DNA of 64,000 nt from CAUPWF01 sp964369425. GTDB taxonomy: Bacteria > Bacillota > Clostridia > Lachnospirales > Lachnospiraceae. Below are positions 55,222 to 64,000 of the stretch, piece after piece. The position numbers and the translations under genes are program-made. Under the pieces are notes generated by a model. It saw only the letters and a list, made by a program, of their open reading frames with translations. It was not told the origin of the DNA and did no database searches. The stretch's first letter is position 1, and every line of letters starts with the position of its first letter. Location: assembly GCA_964369425.1 (NCBI GenBank), contig CAYJGW010000006.1, forward strand, positions 15,841 to 79,840, read 5' to 3'.

Positions 55222-55767
55222 GTGAATAATGTGATTGTTGTATTTCCTAAGAAGGAGAATGCAACGCAAATACGAAATATTCTAGTGCATAATGGAATCG
55301 AAGTTTTTGAGGTCTGCACAAGTGGAGCTCAGGTAATACAATGTTCAGAGTCTTTGTCGGATGGAATTATTATCTCTGGTTATAGAATGTGTGATATCAT
55401 GTATAGTGAGCTGAAAGAATGCTTACCATCTAGTTTTGAAATGATACTGATTTCCTCAAAACAGCGAGGGGAAGCGGAAGATATAGAGGGAGTTACATCA
55501 CTGGCTACACCGATAAAACCTCATGAATTAATTAATACGATGTGGATGATTCATAATAAGACAGATAGTTCGCGAAGGGCGCAAGGCAAGAAACGCACGA
55601 GAACAAAAGAGCAGTCGGCGATATTGGATAAAGCGAAAGCGTTGTTGATTAAAAGGAAACGAATAACAGAAGACGAAGCGCATAAGTACTTGCAAAAAGT
55701 GAGTATGAGTAATGGATGTAGCTTAGTGGATGCAGCTTATATGACATTAAGTATCCTAAAGAGATAG
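55222..55767 (+). CDS. ANTAR-domain antitermination regulator with degenerate receiver
   Basis: A 181-aa protein. The N-terminal part folds like a response-regulator receiver, but the phospho-acceptor region reads GIIISGYRM, without the aspartate, so phosphorylation is unlikely. The C-terminal ANTAR domain (about residues 125-181), with AKALLIKRKRITEDEAHKYLQ and ending SIL, binds RNA hairpins and prevents termination. It starts at GTG 55222, with GGAGG at 55210-55214. Position after glnA suggests control of nitrogen genes. Confidence 0.9.
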   Translation: MNNVIVVFPKKENATQIRNILVHNGIEVFEVCTSGAQVIQCSESLSDGIIISGYRMCDIMYSELKECLPSSFEMILISSKQRGEAEDIEGVTSLATPIKPHELINTMWMIHNKTDSSRRAQGKKRTRTKEQSAILDKAKALLIKRKRITEDEAHKYLQKVSMSNGCSLVDAAYMTLSILKR

Positions 55768-55780
55768 AGGTGATAAGAGT

Positions 55781-56617
55781 ATGAAATTTACAAAAATGGA
55801 AGGCATAGGAAATGATTATGTCTATGTAAACGGATTTGAAGAGACTGTAGTGAATAAGGAAGCAGTTGCTTGTAGAGTTAGTGACAGACATTTTGGAATA
55901 GGAGGAGATGGATTGATCTTGATTAATCCATCAGAGGTTGCCGACTTTGAAATGGAGATGTATAATGCAGATGGATCTAGGGGAAAGATGTGTGGAAATG
56001 GTATTCGCTGTGTTGGAAAATACGTATATGATCGAGGACTTACGGATAAAACTGAGGTTTCAGTGGAGACCTTAAGTGGAATCAAGTATTTGACACTGGA
56101 TGTACAAGCAGGTGAAGTGAACAGTGTACGAGTTGATATGGGGGCTCCGATTTTAGAACCTAGAAAAATTCCAATGGATATAGATGGAGATATGTGTATC
56201 AATCAAGAGATTACAGTGGGAGATCGTGTATATCAGATGACAGGTGTATCAATGGGAAATCCCCATACAGTGGTATACATGGATGAAGTGAAGGAATTGG
56301 AGATTGAAAAAATAGGACCACAATTTGAACACCATTCTTTGTTTCCAGAGAGAATTAATACAGAGTTTGTGAAAGTGATTGATCGAAATACGTTAGAAAT
56401 GCGCGTGTGGGAACGTGGATCGGGAGAGACACTTGCTTGCGGAACAGGCGCATGTGCAGTCTTGGTTGCTAGTGTGTTAAACGGAAAATGTGAAGATAAA
56501 GCGACGGTCAAACTGTTAGGGGGAGCCCTGGAAATCGAGTGGGATAGGGAAAAGAATACAGTCTATATGACAGGGCCAGCAGCATTTGTATTTGACGGAG
56601 AGATAAGAATCGGTTAG
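55781..56617 (+). CDS. dapF: Diaminopimelate epimerase
   Basis: A 278-aa epimerase converting LL- to meso-diaminopimelate for lysine and peptidoglycan. The two catalytic cysteines are C71 in MCGNGIRC and C220 in ACGTGACA; KMEGIGNDYV at the N-terminus is also conserved. It precedes dapL, which makes its substrate. Confidence 0.96.
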   Translation: MKFTKMEGIGNDYVYVNGFEETVVNKEAVACRVSDRHFGIGGDGLILINPSEVADFEMEMYNADGSRGKMCGNGIRCVGKYVYDRGLTDKTEVSVETLSGIKYLTLDVQAGEVNSVRVDMGAPILEPRKIPMDIDGDMCINQEITVGDRVYQMTGVSMGNPHTVVYMDEVKELEIEKIGPQFEHHSLFPERINTEFVKVIDRNTLEMRVWERGSGETLACGTGACAVLVASVLNGKCEDKATVKLLGGALEIEWDREKNTVYMTGPAAFVFDGEIRIG

Positions 56618-56682
56618 AATGGACTATCAAGAGAAATAAAAATGGGGAATACCATTTTTAATAAATAAGTTAGGAGAAAATT

Positions 56683-57897
56683 ATGTTTAAAATTAATGAA
56701 GATTATTTAAAATTACCAGGAAGCTATTTGTTTTCTAATATTGCAAAGAAAGTAAATGCTTTTACAGAAGCAAATCCAGACAAGTCAATCATTCGTTTAG
56801 GAATCGGGGATGTGACACAACCTTTGGCGCCAGCAATCATCAAATCGTTGCACTCAGCAGTGGATGAAATGGCTGTAAGAGAGAGTTTTCATGGATATGC
56901 ACCAGATTTGGGGTATGAGTTTTTAAGAAGTGCAGTAGCAAAAAATGATTATAAAGATAGAGGATGCCAAATTGAAGCAGATGAGATTTTTGTATCAGAT
57001 GGAGCGAAATGTGATTCTGGAAATATCCAAGAAATTTTTAGTAAAGATAACAAAATTGCAGTTTGTGACCCAGTATATCCGGTATATGTAGACACAAATG
57101 TAATGGCAGGTCGTACAGGAACTTACGATGTTGCAAAAGAGACATGGAGTGATGTAATCTATATGCCATGTTTAGAAGAAAATAACTTTGCACCACAACT
57201 TCCAACAGAGACACCTGACCTTATTTACCTTTGCTTCCCAAACAACCCAACAGGTTCTACAATACCAAAGTCAGAATTACAAAAATGGGTAGATTATGCA
57301 AATAAAGTAGGGGCAGTAATCATTTATGATGCAGCTTACGAAGCATATATCTCAGAGGCGGATGTGCCACACTCAATCTATGAGTGCGAAGGTGCTAGAA
57401 CTTGTGCAATCGAACTTAGAAGTTTCTCTAAGAATGCAGGATTTACAGGAGTTCGTCTTGGATTTACAGTTATTCCAAAAGACTTAAAATGTGGAGATGT
57501 AACACTACATGCTCTATGGGCACGTCGTCATGGAACAAAATATAATGGAGCTCCTTATATCATTCAACGAGGTGGAGAGGCTGTATATTCTGAAGAAGGA
57601 AAAGCACAGATTAAAGATCAAGTTGCTTACTATATGAAGAATGCATCTGTAATCTATGATGGATTAAAAGATATGGGATACTCAGTATCTGGAGGCGTAA
57701 ACGCACCATATATCTGGTTGAAAACTCCAGAAGGAATGACTTCATGGGATTTCTTTGATCACTTACTAAACAATGCAGGAGTTGTAGGAACACCTGGTTC
57801 AGGATTTGGTCCAAGCGGAGAAGGATATTTTAGACTTACAGCATTTGGAACTTATGAGAATACAATCGAAGCATTAAAAAGAATCAAAGGAATGTAA
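56683..57897 (+). CDS. dapL: LL-diaminopimelate aminotransferase
   Basis: A 404-aa PLP enzyme converting tetrahydrodipicolinate directly to LL-diaminopimelate, bypassing the acylated intermediates. It has the DapL hallmarks LPGSYLFSNIAKKV, GIGDVTQPL, FPNNPTGS and the PLP lysine K250 in SFSKNAGFTGVRLG. AGGAGA precedes the ATG. The dapF-dapL pair implies the aminotransferase route to lysine. Confidence 0.96.
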   Translation: MFKINEDYLKLPGSYLFSNIAKKVNAFTEANPDKSIIRLGIGDVTQPLAPAIIKSLHSAVDEMAVRESFHGYAPDLGYEFLRSAVAKNDYKDRGCQIEADEIFVSDGAKCDSGNIQEIFSKDNKIAVCDPVYPVYVDTNVMAGRTGTYDVAKETWSDVIYMPCLEENNFAPQLPTETPDLIYLCFPNNPTGSTIPKSELQKWVDYANKVGAVIIYDAAYEAYISEADVPHSIYECEGARTCAIELRSFSKNAGFTGVRLGFTVIPKDLKCGDVTLHALWARRHGTKYNGAPYIIQRGGEAVYSEEGKAQIKDQVAYYMKNASVIYDGLKDMGYSVSGGVNAPYIWLKTPEGMTSWDFFDHLLNNAGVVGTPGSGFGPSGEGYFRLTAFGTYENTIEALKRIKGM

Positions 57898-57956
57898 GAA
57901 ATAACAGTTTAACTTATGCGAGAAGCCGGTGAAATGATAGAGTAGGAGGAGTGCAA

Positions 57957-59840
57957 TTGAGTGATAATAAAAATGAAAACCACAGTTTTACAATAGAACA
58001 GCTGCATCTTATGCTGGATAAAGTACCTCTGTGTATTAATGTGTTAAATGAAAAGGCTGAGAGTATCTATTGCAACTCCTATACAGTAGAATTATACGGT
58101 GTAGCATCAAAAAAGGAATTCGGTGAAAGGTTTTATGAGTTAACACCGGAGTTTCAAGCAAGTGGAAAAACATCAAAAATTATGTTCGCTGAGTATGTAT
58201 TAGAGGCACTTGAAAAAGAGGAAATCCATTTTGGTTGGCTCGATAAAAAATCAGATGGAGAGGAACTGCCGCTTAACATCAGCATTTACCGATTGAACAT
58301 GAAGGACGAATTAGGAGATGAATTGTTCCTTAGCATAATGCAAGATTTACGACCGCTTTTAGCACATGACAAAGAAGGGGTGACGGAAGCTGATTATTAC
58401 CATAGTCGAATTACCTATAAAGCTTTGTTTAATACAGTTGCTGAATTAACGGACGAGTGGTTTTGGATCTTCGACAATAACATACAAACTATTCAGTTCT
58501 TTGGGAAGGGGAGAGAAATTCTAGGGCTTAGCCCAGATAGAAAACCTTTTCCAGAGTACGTGATAGATAGTGGAGTGGTGTATCCAGACGATTTGCAAAC
58601 GTTTCTGCAGTTTAATGAAAACTTAAAAGCCGGAGCAGTAGAACCTATTGAAGTTCGTTTTATGCAGTCAAAAGGTGTGACGAAATATTATAGAATCACA
58701 TATAAGACAATGTATAATAAAGATGGAAAAGCCATGTTTTCCATAGGGAAAACGTATGATATCGATAAGCAAAAACGACTTGAGAAATTATCAAAGACCG
58801 ATTTACTCACCAATTGTCTGAATAAAATAACTACTGAAAACATCATAAAAGATAGTATAAATACAGCGCCAACATCGTCACATGCCCTCTTTCTAATAGA
58901 TATTGATAATTTTAAATCTGTGAATGATAACTTGGGGCATTATTTCGGAGATGTGGCGTTAAGTGAAGTGGCTAAAAACTTACACTCTAACTTTCGAGGG
59001 GGAGATGTCATCGGAAGAATCGGAGGAGATGAATTTTTAGTGTTTGTAAAAGATATATCAGACGAAGTGATTATTGAAGGAAAAGCAAGAGCAATTGCAA
59101 GAGCTTTCCAAAATAGTTATTCAGGAGAAAATAAAGACTATAAAATATCTGGAAGTATAGGAGTAGCACTATATCCAAAGCATGCTAGTACTTATGAAGA
59201 ACTTTATAAATGCGCGGATAAAGCGTTATATAGTTCTAAGGCAATGGGAAAAGACCGATATACGGTTTATTCAAATGAAATGGCAAACTCAAGTACACAA
59301 AATTTAACAGCTGTAGATAATGGAAATCAATCAACAAATGCATATTTTGATGGTGAAATCACCTCACTTCTTTTTGATATCATGTATCAATCAGAAAATG
59401 TGGGGCAGTCAATGAACACAGTACTGCGTCTATTTGGAAACTATTTAAAAGTAGATAGATGTTATATAGCGCAGACAGGAGATGAAGGCGAACACTACAG
59501 TGTGACTTATGAGTGGGCAATGGAAGGCATAGAATCTAACAAAGAGAAATTTCAAGATATCCCTGTGGATATTTTACGACGTATTTTTAGAAATCTTGAA
59601 GCAAATGGAATTATGTACCATAATTATCTAGATGAAGCAAATGAGGATATAGAAGGTATCCAAAAGGCGAATTCATATTTGTTAGTTCAGACAAAAAGCA
59701 AGGGGAGTTCAAGATTAATCTTGGGAGTGGATGATCAGAGTGAACATCGCGTATGGAGTGAAAAAGAAATAAATACTGTACAATATGTATTAAAGCTAAT
59801 CTCTATTTTTTTAGATGCTGCAAAACGTAAAGGAATCTAG
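57957..59840 (+). CDS. Diguanylate cyclase with PAS and GAF domains
   Basis: A 627-aa cytoplasmic protein: two PAS-like segments (about residues 10-125 and 145-270), a GGDEF domain whose catalytic motif RIGGDEFLVF lies near residue 354, and a C-terminal GAF-like domain (about 460-627). The inhibitory I-site RxxD is present as RGGD, five residues before GGDEF, predicting product inhibition. A TTG at 57957 is preferred because AGGAGG at 57944-57949 has a proper spacing to it; the GTG at 57951 directly abuts that site. It probably opposes the EAL protein at 38.4 kb. Confidence 0.9.
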   Translation: MSDNKNENHSFTIEQLHLMLDKVPLCINVLNEKAESIYCNSYTVELYGVASKKEFGERFYELTPEFQASGKTSKIMFAEYVLEALEKEEIHFGWLDKKSDGEELPLNISIYRLNMKDELGDELFLSIMQDLRPLLAHDKEGVTEADYYHSRITYKALFNTVAELTDEWFWIFDNNIQTIQFFGKGREILGLSPDRKPFPEYVIDSGVVYPDDLQTFLQFNENLKAGAVEPIEVRFMQSKGVTKYYRITYKTMYNKDGKAMFSIGKTYDIDKQKRLEKLSKTDLLTNCLNKITTENIIKDSINTAPTSSHALFLIDIDNFKSVNDNLGHYFGDVALSEVAKNLHSNFRGGDVIGRIGGDEFLVFVKDISDEVIIEGKARAIARAFQNSYSGENKDYKISGSIGVALYPKHASTYEELYKCADKALYSSKAMGKDRYTVYSNEMANSSTQNLTAVDNGNQSTNAYFDGEITSLLFDIMYQSENVGQSMNTVLRLFGNYLKVDRCYIAQTGDEGEHYSVTYEWAMEGIESNKEKFQDIPVDILRRIFRNLEANGIMYHNYLDEANEDIEGIQKANSYLLVQTKSKGSSRLILGVDDQSEHRVWSEKEINTVQYVLKLISIFLDAAKRKGI

Positions 59841-59864
59841 TGAGGAAAGCATAGTATAGCAATG

Positions 59865-59894
59865 AACGAGGCTGCAGACGCAGTCTCGTTTTTA
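59865..59894 (+). terminator. Terminator after the diguanylate cyclase gene
   Basis: An 11-bp stem (AACGAGGCTGC / GCAGTCTCGTT with one G-U pair) and an AGAC loop run into TTTT. Confidence 0.8.
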
Positions 59895-59928
59895 TGAAAA
59901 TATAAAGTTGACTTTATATTTTCATAAA
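59891..59928. repeat. Perfect 18-bp inverted repeat with 2-base spacer
   Basis: TTTATGAAAATATAAAGT, TG, then its exact reverse complement. It partly overlaps the T-tract of the preceding terminator. No gene is encoded in it. It may be a protein-binding site or an extrudable cruciform; as RNA the innermost pairs would open to form a loop. Confidence 0.75.
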
Positions 59929-60012
59929 ACATACACAACACAATATTGAAATAATCCACCTTTTTCGAAGTTTATTATCTGTTTACAAGGATAAACTAGT
60001 ATAATGGTGTAA

Positions 60013-60060
60013 TAAAAATTACCAGTCGCTAGGAAAACAATCCGAACGGCTGGTATTTTT
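60013..60060. terminator. Terminator of pyrG
   Basis: A long imperfect stem, AAAAATTACCAGTCG paired with CGGCTGGTATTTTT, with T-runs at both ends, starts directly after the pyrG stop codon (minus strand). The plus-strand copy ends in seven Ts. Confidence 0.75.
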
Positions 60061-61668
60061 TTATTTATTCTTATACTCTAGTGATGCTTCAATAAATCCT
60101 TTGAACAATGGATGTGGTCTATTTGGTCTAGACTTTAACTCAGGGTGTGCTTGTGTTGCAATAAACCAAGGATGATCTTCAAGCTCAATCATCTCTACAA
60201 TTCTTCCATCTGGAGAAAGACCAGATAATTTCATACCATGAGATTCTAAATCGAGACGGTAATCGTTATTTACTTCATATCTATGGCGGTGACGCTCATG
60301 AGTCTCTTTCTTTCCATATACCTTATAAGCTTTAGAGTGCTTGTCTATGATACAAGGATATGATCCAAGTCTTAAAGTACCACCGATATCTTCCACGCCG
60401 ATTTGATCAGGCATGATATGAATGATAGGGTAAGTTGTATTTGGATTTAACTCTGCACTGTGAGCATCGTGTAGGCCAATTACATTCCTTGCAAACTCAA
60501 CGATAGATAGTTGCATACCAAGGCAGATGCCGAGGAATGGAATCTTGTTTGTACGAGCGTATTTAATAGCGGATAGTTTACCATCGATTCCACGATGCCC
60601 AAATCCACCTGGAATTAAGATTCCATGGACATTACCAAGTAGTTCATCTACATTTTCATCATTAATCTGCTCAGAATCAATCCACTGTATATTCACAGTA
60701 GAGCGATTGAAGATTCCACCATGCTTTAAGGCCTCCACCACACTTAAGTATGCATCACGTAACTGAATGTACTTTCCAACCAAAGCGATTGTAACCTCAG
60801 TATTTGGATTTCTTAAGTACTCAACCATCTCTGTCCAATCCTTTAAGTCTGGTTCAGGACAAGGGATGTGAAGTGCTCTACATACTACGTGGGCAAGTTT
60901 TTCTTCTTCCATTGCAAGTGGTGCTTCGTATAAATATTCCACATCAAGGTTTTGTAATACAGCATCTTGATCTACATTACAAAATAGTGAAATCTTACTT
61001 CTTAGACCTACATCTAAAGGATGTTCCGTACGACATACCAATACGTCAGGTTGAATTCCTAAGCTTTGTAAGTCTTTAACACTAGCTTGCGTAGGTTTTG
61101 TTTTCATTTCTTGTGAAGCTTTTAAATATGGAATGAGTGTTACATGAACTAAAACAACGTTTTCACGTCCCATATCTTTCTGGAATTGTCTGATGGACTC
61201 TAAGAATGGTTGACTTTCCATATCTCCAACAGTTCCACCTACTTCAATAATAGCGATTTCTGTGTCTTTCGCACCTGGATTGCGATAAAAACGATCCTTG
61301 ATTTCATTTGTGATATGTGGAATAACTTGAACAGTTCCACCACCAAAATCTCCACGTCGTTCTTTGTGAAGAACAGACCAGTATATCTTTCCAGTAGTAA
61401 CATTGGCAATCTTACTCAAGTTTTCATCGATGAAACGCTCATAATGACCAAGATCCAAGTCTGTTTCGGCACCGTCATCTGTGACAAATACCTCTCCATG
61501 CTGTACTGGATTCATCGTTCCAGGATCGATGTTAATATAGGGATCAAATTTTTGCATGGTAACTTTGTATCCACGCGCTTTCAATAGACGTCCTAACGAA
61601 GCGGCAGTAATTCCTTTTCCCAAACCAGATACAACGCCACCTGTGACAAATACGTATTTTACGGACAT
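60061..61668 (-). CDS. pyrG: CTP synthase
   Basis: A 535-aa CTP synthase. The N-terminal synthetase domain begins MSVKYVFVTGGVVSGLGKGITAASLG and contains KIDPYIN-like KFDPYINIDPGTMNP; the C-terminal glutaminase domain has the nucleophile cysteine in LGICLGMQL and the histidine in THPELKSRP-like AHPELKSRP. It aminates UTP with glutamine. The ATG at 61668 follows AAGGAGGAAA, ruling out the longer frame. A minus-strand TATAAT lies at 61765-61760. Confidence 0.96.
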   Translation of the reverse strand: MSVKYVFVTGGVVSGLGKGITAASLGRLLKARGYKVTMQKFDPYINIDPGTMNPVQHGEVFVTDDGAETDLDLGHYERFIDENLSKIANVTTGKIYWSVLHKERRGDFGGGTVQVIPHITNEIKDRFYRNPGAKDTEIAIIEVGGTVGDMESQPFLESIRQFQKDMGRENVVLVHVTLIPYLKASQEMKTKPTQASVKDLQSLGIQPDVLVCRTEHPLDVGLRSKISLFCNVDQDAVLQNLDVEYLYEAPLAMEEEKLAHVVCRALHIPCPEPDLKDWTEMVEYLRNPNTEVTIALVGKYIQLRDAYLSVVEALKHGGIFNRSTVNIQWIDSEQINDENVDELLGNVHGILIPGGFGHRGIDGKLSAIKYARTNKIPFLGICLGMQLSIVEFARNVIGLHDAHSAELNPNTTYPIIHIMPDQIGVEDIGGTLRLGSYPCIIDKHSKAYKVYGKKETHERHRHRYEVNNDYRLDLESHGMKLSGLSPDGRIVEMIELEDHPWFIATQAHPELKSRPNRPHPLFKGFIEASLEYKNK

Positions 61669-61879
61669 GATTTCCTCCTTTATCCATGGCAAATGAAGTG
61701 AAAATTTCTTCAAATGCATACAAACTCTTATAATTTTTCAGAGTATTTTTCAAAGTTATATTATACAATAAGATTAGAAAAAAATCTATGATAAAATTCT
61801 TTTCTTACAAATAGTATAACCGATGATTACAATTTAGAAAAGATTTAGAAATAAATATAAGGATTTCATAATCTTTTTA

Positions 61880-61908
61880 TTGATAAATATTGGATTCGCC
61901 CCTATAAT
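61880..61908 (+). promoter_or_regulatory. ftsH promoter
   Basis: TTGATA (61880-61885) and TATAAT (61903-61908) are 17 bases apart, followed by the AGGAGG ribosome site at 61922-61927. No CIRCE or other heat-shock operator is visible. Confidence 0.75.
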
Positions 61909-61934
61909 TAATGGGTACAGTTAGGAGGAAGAGA

Positions 61935-63956
61935 ATGGATAACAACAATGGCAGCAATGGACCAAATAAAAATGGTGGCGGCAAAAATAACAAAAATAAC
62001 AAAAACAATAACAAAAGAGACTTTAATCTTATTGTCCTAACGACGATTATAACAACAGCAATCGTCTTTAGTGTATGGCAGTTCGGGCAGAACACTTCTG
62101 CAAAAGAGATTCCATATAATGAATTTGTAGATATGTTAGAAAATGAAGAGATTGAAAGTGTCGCAGTTAATAGTAGCCAAGGACAAATCTTCATTACCCC
62201 AAAAGAAACAGATGGAGTGATTACTGAGTATTATACAGTGATGATATATGATCCAGGTCTGATTGAGCGACTAGAAGAGGCGGAAGATAACTCTGAATTA
62301 GAGTATAAAGGTGAACTTGGGGATTCAACATCGGATGTGATACTCAGTATGATTAGTATGTTCTTACCAATCATATTGATTGCGGTATTATTCAGCTACT
62401 TTATGAGGAGGATGTCAAAAGGTGGCGGTGGCATTATGGGCGTTGGTAAAAATAATGCGAAACTTTATGTAGAAAAGAGTACTGGAGTTACATTTGCAGA
62501 TGTAGCAGGTCAAGATGAAGCCAAAGAGTCATTACAGGAAGTAGTGGACTTTCTTCATAATCCAGGAAAATATACGAGTGTTGGTGCCAAACTTCCAAAA
62601 GGAGCTTTGTTAGTAGGACCACCAGGAACGGGGAAAACATTATTAGCCAAAGCAGTTGCAGGAGAGGCAAAAGTACCATTCTTTTCATTATCGGGATCGG
62701 CCTTTGTGGAGATGTATGTAGGTGTAGGAGCTTCTCGTGTGCGTGATCTTTTTAAAGAGGCGCAGAAGATGGCACCTTGTATCGTGTTTATTGATGAGAT
62801 TGATGCGATTGGTAAGAGTCGTGATAATGCTATGAGTAGCAACGACGAACGAGAACAAACATTGAACCAGTTACTAGCAGAGATGGATGGATTCGATACA
62901 AACAAAGGACTTTTATTACTAGCAGCGACGAATAGACCAGAAATTCTTGATCCAGCGCTATTAAGACCGGGGAGATTTGATAGAAGAATTGTAGTAGATA
63001 AGCCAGATTTAAAAGGGCGTGTAAGTACATTGAAAGTACATGCAAAAGATGTGAAGTTAGATGAGACTGTTGATTTAGAGGCAATTGCTTTAGCGACTTC
63101 AGGAGCAGTTGGATCTGATTTGGCAAATATGATTAACGAGGCGGCAATTACAGCGGTTAAGCATGGAAGAAGCGTAGTAAGTCAAGAAGACTTATTTGAA
63201 GCAGTAGAAGTAGTACTTGTAGGAAAAGAGAAAAAAGACAGAGTGTTGAATAAAGAGGAACGTCGCATTGTATCTTACCATGAAGTAGGGCATGCTCTTG
63301 TAAGTGCACTTCAAAAAGATGCAGAACCAGTACAAAAGATTACGATTGTACCAAGAACTATGGGCGCACTTGGATATGTAATGCACACTCCGGAAGAAGA
63401 AAAATTCTTGAATACAAAGAAAGAATTAGAAGCGATGCTAATCGGTCTTTTGGCGGGACGTGCGGCAGAAGAAATTGTATTTGAAACAGTGACAACAGGT
63501 GCGTCAAACGATATCGAGAAGGCGACAAAGATAGCAAGAAGTATGATTACACAATATGGTATGTCAGAAAAGTTTGGACTAATTGGGTTGGAATCAGTAC
63601 AAAGTCGCTACCTAGATGGTAGAGCAGTGACAAATTGTGGCGAAGCAACTGCGGCAGAAATTGATCAAGAAGTGATGAAAATCTTAAAAGGCTCTTATGA
63701 CGCAGCGAAACAATTATTGAATGATCACAGAGAGACATTGGATAAGATTGCAGCATACTTAATTGATAAAGAGACTATTACAGGAAAAGAATTTATGGAA
63801 ATCTTCCATGAGGCAGAAGGGATTACACCGAAAGAGCCGGAAGAAAAAGAAAATGAGGAAGTTGAAAAAATTGTCGAAGAAGTAGAGAAGAACAATAATG
63901 AAGAACAAGAAAGTTTGGTAAGTGAATCAGATTTTGATGAGTCAGATTTAGTATAA
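61935..63956 (+). CDS. ftsH: ATP-dependent zinc metalloprotease FtsH
   Basis: A 673-aa membrane-anchored AAA+ protease that degrades misfolded membrane proteins and regulatory substrates. A 30-residue Asn/Lys/Gly-rich cytoplasmic N-tail precedes membrane helix 1 (about 38-58); a short external domain and helix 2 (about 140-162) follow. The AAA module has Walker A GPPGTGKT, Walker B CIVFIDEIDAIG and the second region of homology; the zinc site is HEVGH near residue 448, with the third ligand aspartate later. The C-tail is acidic. The ATG at 61935 matches AGGAGG; the in-frame ATG at 61911 lies before that site. Confidence 0.96.
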   Translation: MDNNNGSNGPNKNGGGKNNKNNKNNNKRDFNLIVLTTIITTAIVFSVWQFGQNTSAKEIPYNEFVDMLENEEIESVAVNSSQGQIFITPKETDGVITEYYTVMIYDPGLIERLEEAEDNSELEYKGELGDSTSDVILSMISMFLPIILIAVLFSYFMRRMSKGGGGIMGVGKNNAKLYVEKSTGVTFADVAGQDEAKESLQEVVDFLHNPGKYTSVGAKLPKGALLVGPPGTGKTLLAKAVAGEAKVPFFSLSGSAFVEMYVGVGASRVRDLFKEAQKMAPCIVFIDEIDAIGKSRDNAMSSNDEREQTLNQLLAEMDGFDTNKGLLLLAATNRPEILDPALLRPGRFDRRIVVDKPDLKGRVSTLKVHAKDVKLDETVDLEAIALATSGAVGSDLANMINEAAITAVKHGRSVVSQEDLFEAVEVVLVGKEKKDRVLNKEERRIVSYHEVGHALVSALQKDAEPVQKITIVPRTMGALGYVMHTPEEEKFLNTKKELEAMLIGLLAGRAAEEIVFETVTTGASNDIEKATKIARSMITQYGMSEKFGLIGLESVQSRYLDGRAVTNCGEATAAEIDQEVMKILKGSYDAAKQLLNDHRETLDKIAAYLIDKETITGKEFMEIFHEAEGITPKEPEEKENEEVEKIVEEVEKNNNEEQESLVSESDFDESDLV

Positions 63957-63962
63957 TTGGAG

Positions 63963-63995
63963 GGGAGTGGAAGGGTAGACTTTTCACTCCCTTTT
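63963..63995 (+). terminator. Terminator after ftsH
   Basis: GGGAGTG and CACTCCC pair around a 15-base loop and are followed by TTTT near the end of the window. Confidence 0.7.
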
Positions 63996-64000
63996 CCTAT

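Noticed and set aside
61911..61934. ftsH start at ATG 61911
   Set aside because: It lies upstream of the AGGAGG site and three bases after the -10 box, so the ATG at 61935 is the real start.
1..64000. tRNA, rRNA, insertion sequences or prophage genes
   Set aside because: No tRNA cloverleaf, rRNA-like block, transposase, integrase or phage structural gene was recognised on either strand; a dedicated covariance-model search was not possible here.

Overview
The window reads as a contiguous chromosomal piece of a strictly anaerobic, low-GC Gram-positive bacterium of the class Clostridia, most likely Lachnospiraceae or a close relative. The clues are AddAB instead of RecBCD, a single fab/acc operon built on FabK, a fused AccD-AccA carboxyltransferase, [FeFe]-hydrogenase maturases HydE/HydG/HydF, an anaerobic ribonucleotide reductase activase, a glycyl radical enzyme and the DapL route to lysine and peptidoglycan. 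No rRNA, tRNA, CRISPR array, prophage or complete insertion sequence was seen. The taxonomic placement is an inference from gene content.

Layout. 1-8.6 kb: 3' end of nrdG, addB-addA (overlapping), coaBC. 8.6-13.5 kb: a small zinc-ribbon membrane protein (minus), a two-gene threonine/serine exporter pair, then aroF-aroB with a translationally coupled short-chain dehydrogenase. 13.5-14.7 kb: the only accessory-looking stretch, a decayed nuclease-like gene (one in-frame stop, one frameshift) bracketed by two three-copy TACGTA arrays in mirror-image layout. 14.7-18.9 kb: a trans-4-hydroxy-L-proline dehydratase module (activase, HypD, ProC). 18.9-25.4 kb: a BFD-like [2Fe-2S] protein, an MFS permease, a Na/phosphate cotransporter, a small conserved hypothetical, an orphan PTS IIC protein, a small alarmone synthetase and a HAD phosphatase.

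25.4-36.2 kb: one long fatty-acid operon, fabH-acpP-fabK-fabD-fabG-fabF-accB-fabZ-accC-accDA, followed by a second FabK/nitronate-monooxygenase-like gene and a MarR-type regulator that is a good FabT candidate. Two tandem TTTGA-N3-TAAAA boxes overlap and follow the promoter. 36.2-39.7 kb: a chemoreceptor and an EAL phosphodiesterase. 39.7-44.5 kb (minus): pncB-ddl-murF and a Cof-type phosphatase. 44.6-46.5 kb: a Gfo/Idh/MocA oxidoreductase and an aldose-epimerase-like gene. 46.5-50.7 kb (minus): an unrecognised 145-aa protein followed by hydE-hydG-hydF. 50.8-59.8 kb: a rhodanese-TtcA-like fusion, a glycosyltransferase, a PdaB-like deacetylase, glnA with an ANTAR regulator, dapF-dapL and a PAS/GGDEF/GAF diguanylate cyclase. 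60.0-64.0 kb: pyrG (minus) and ftsH (plus).

Functional links. HypD and ProC together turn host-derived hydroxyproline into proline. The fab/acc operon encodes elongation from acetyl-CoA carboxylation onward and probably its own repressor. DapF and DapL make meso-diaminopimelate, which MurF (with D-Ala-D-Ala from Ddl) carries into peptidoglycan. HydEGF build the H-cluster of a hydrogenase encoded elsewhere. Many genes end in strong hairpins shared by convergent neighbours.

The most unusual items are the TACGTA arrays around the broken gene, the unknown protein heading the hyd operon, the rhodanese-TtcA fusion, a perfect 18-bp inverted repeat at 59.9 kb, and several palindromes at promoters.
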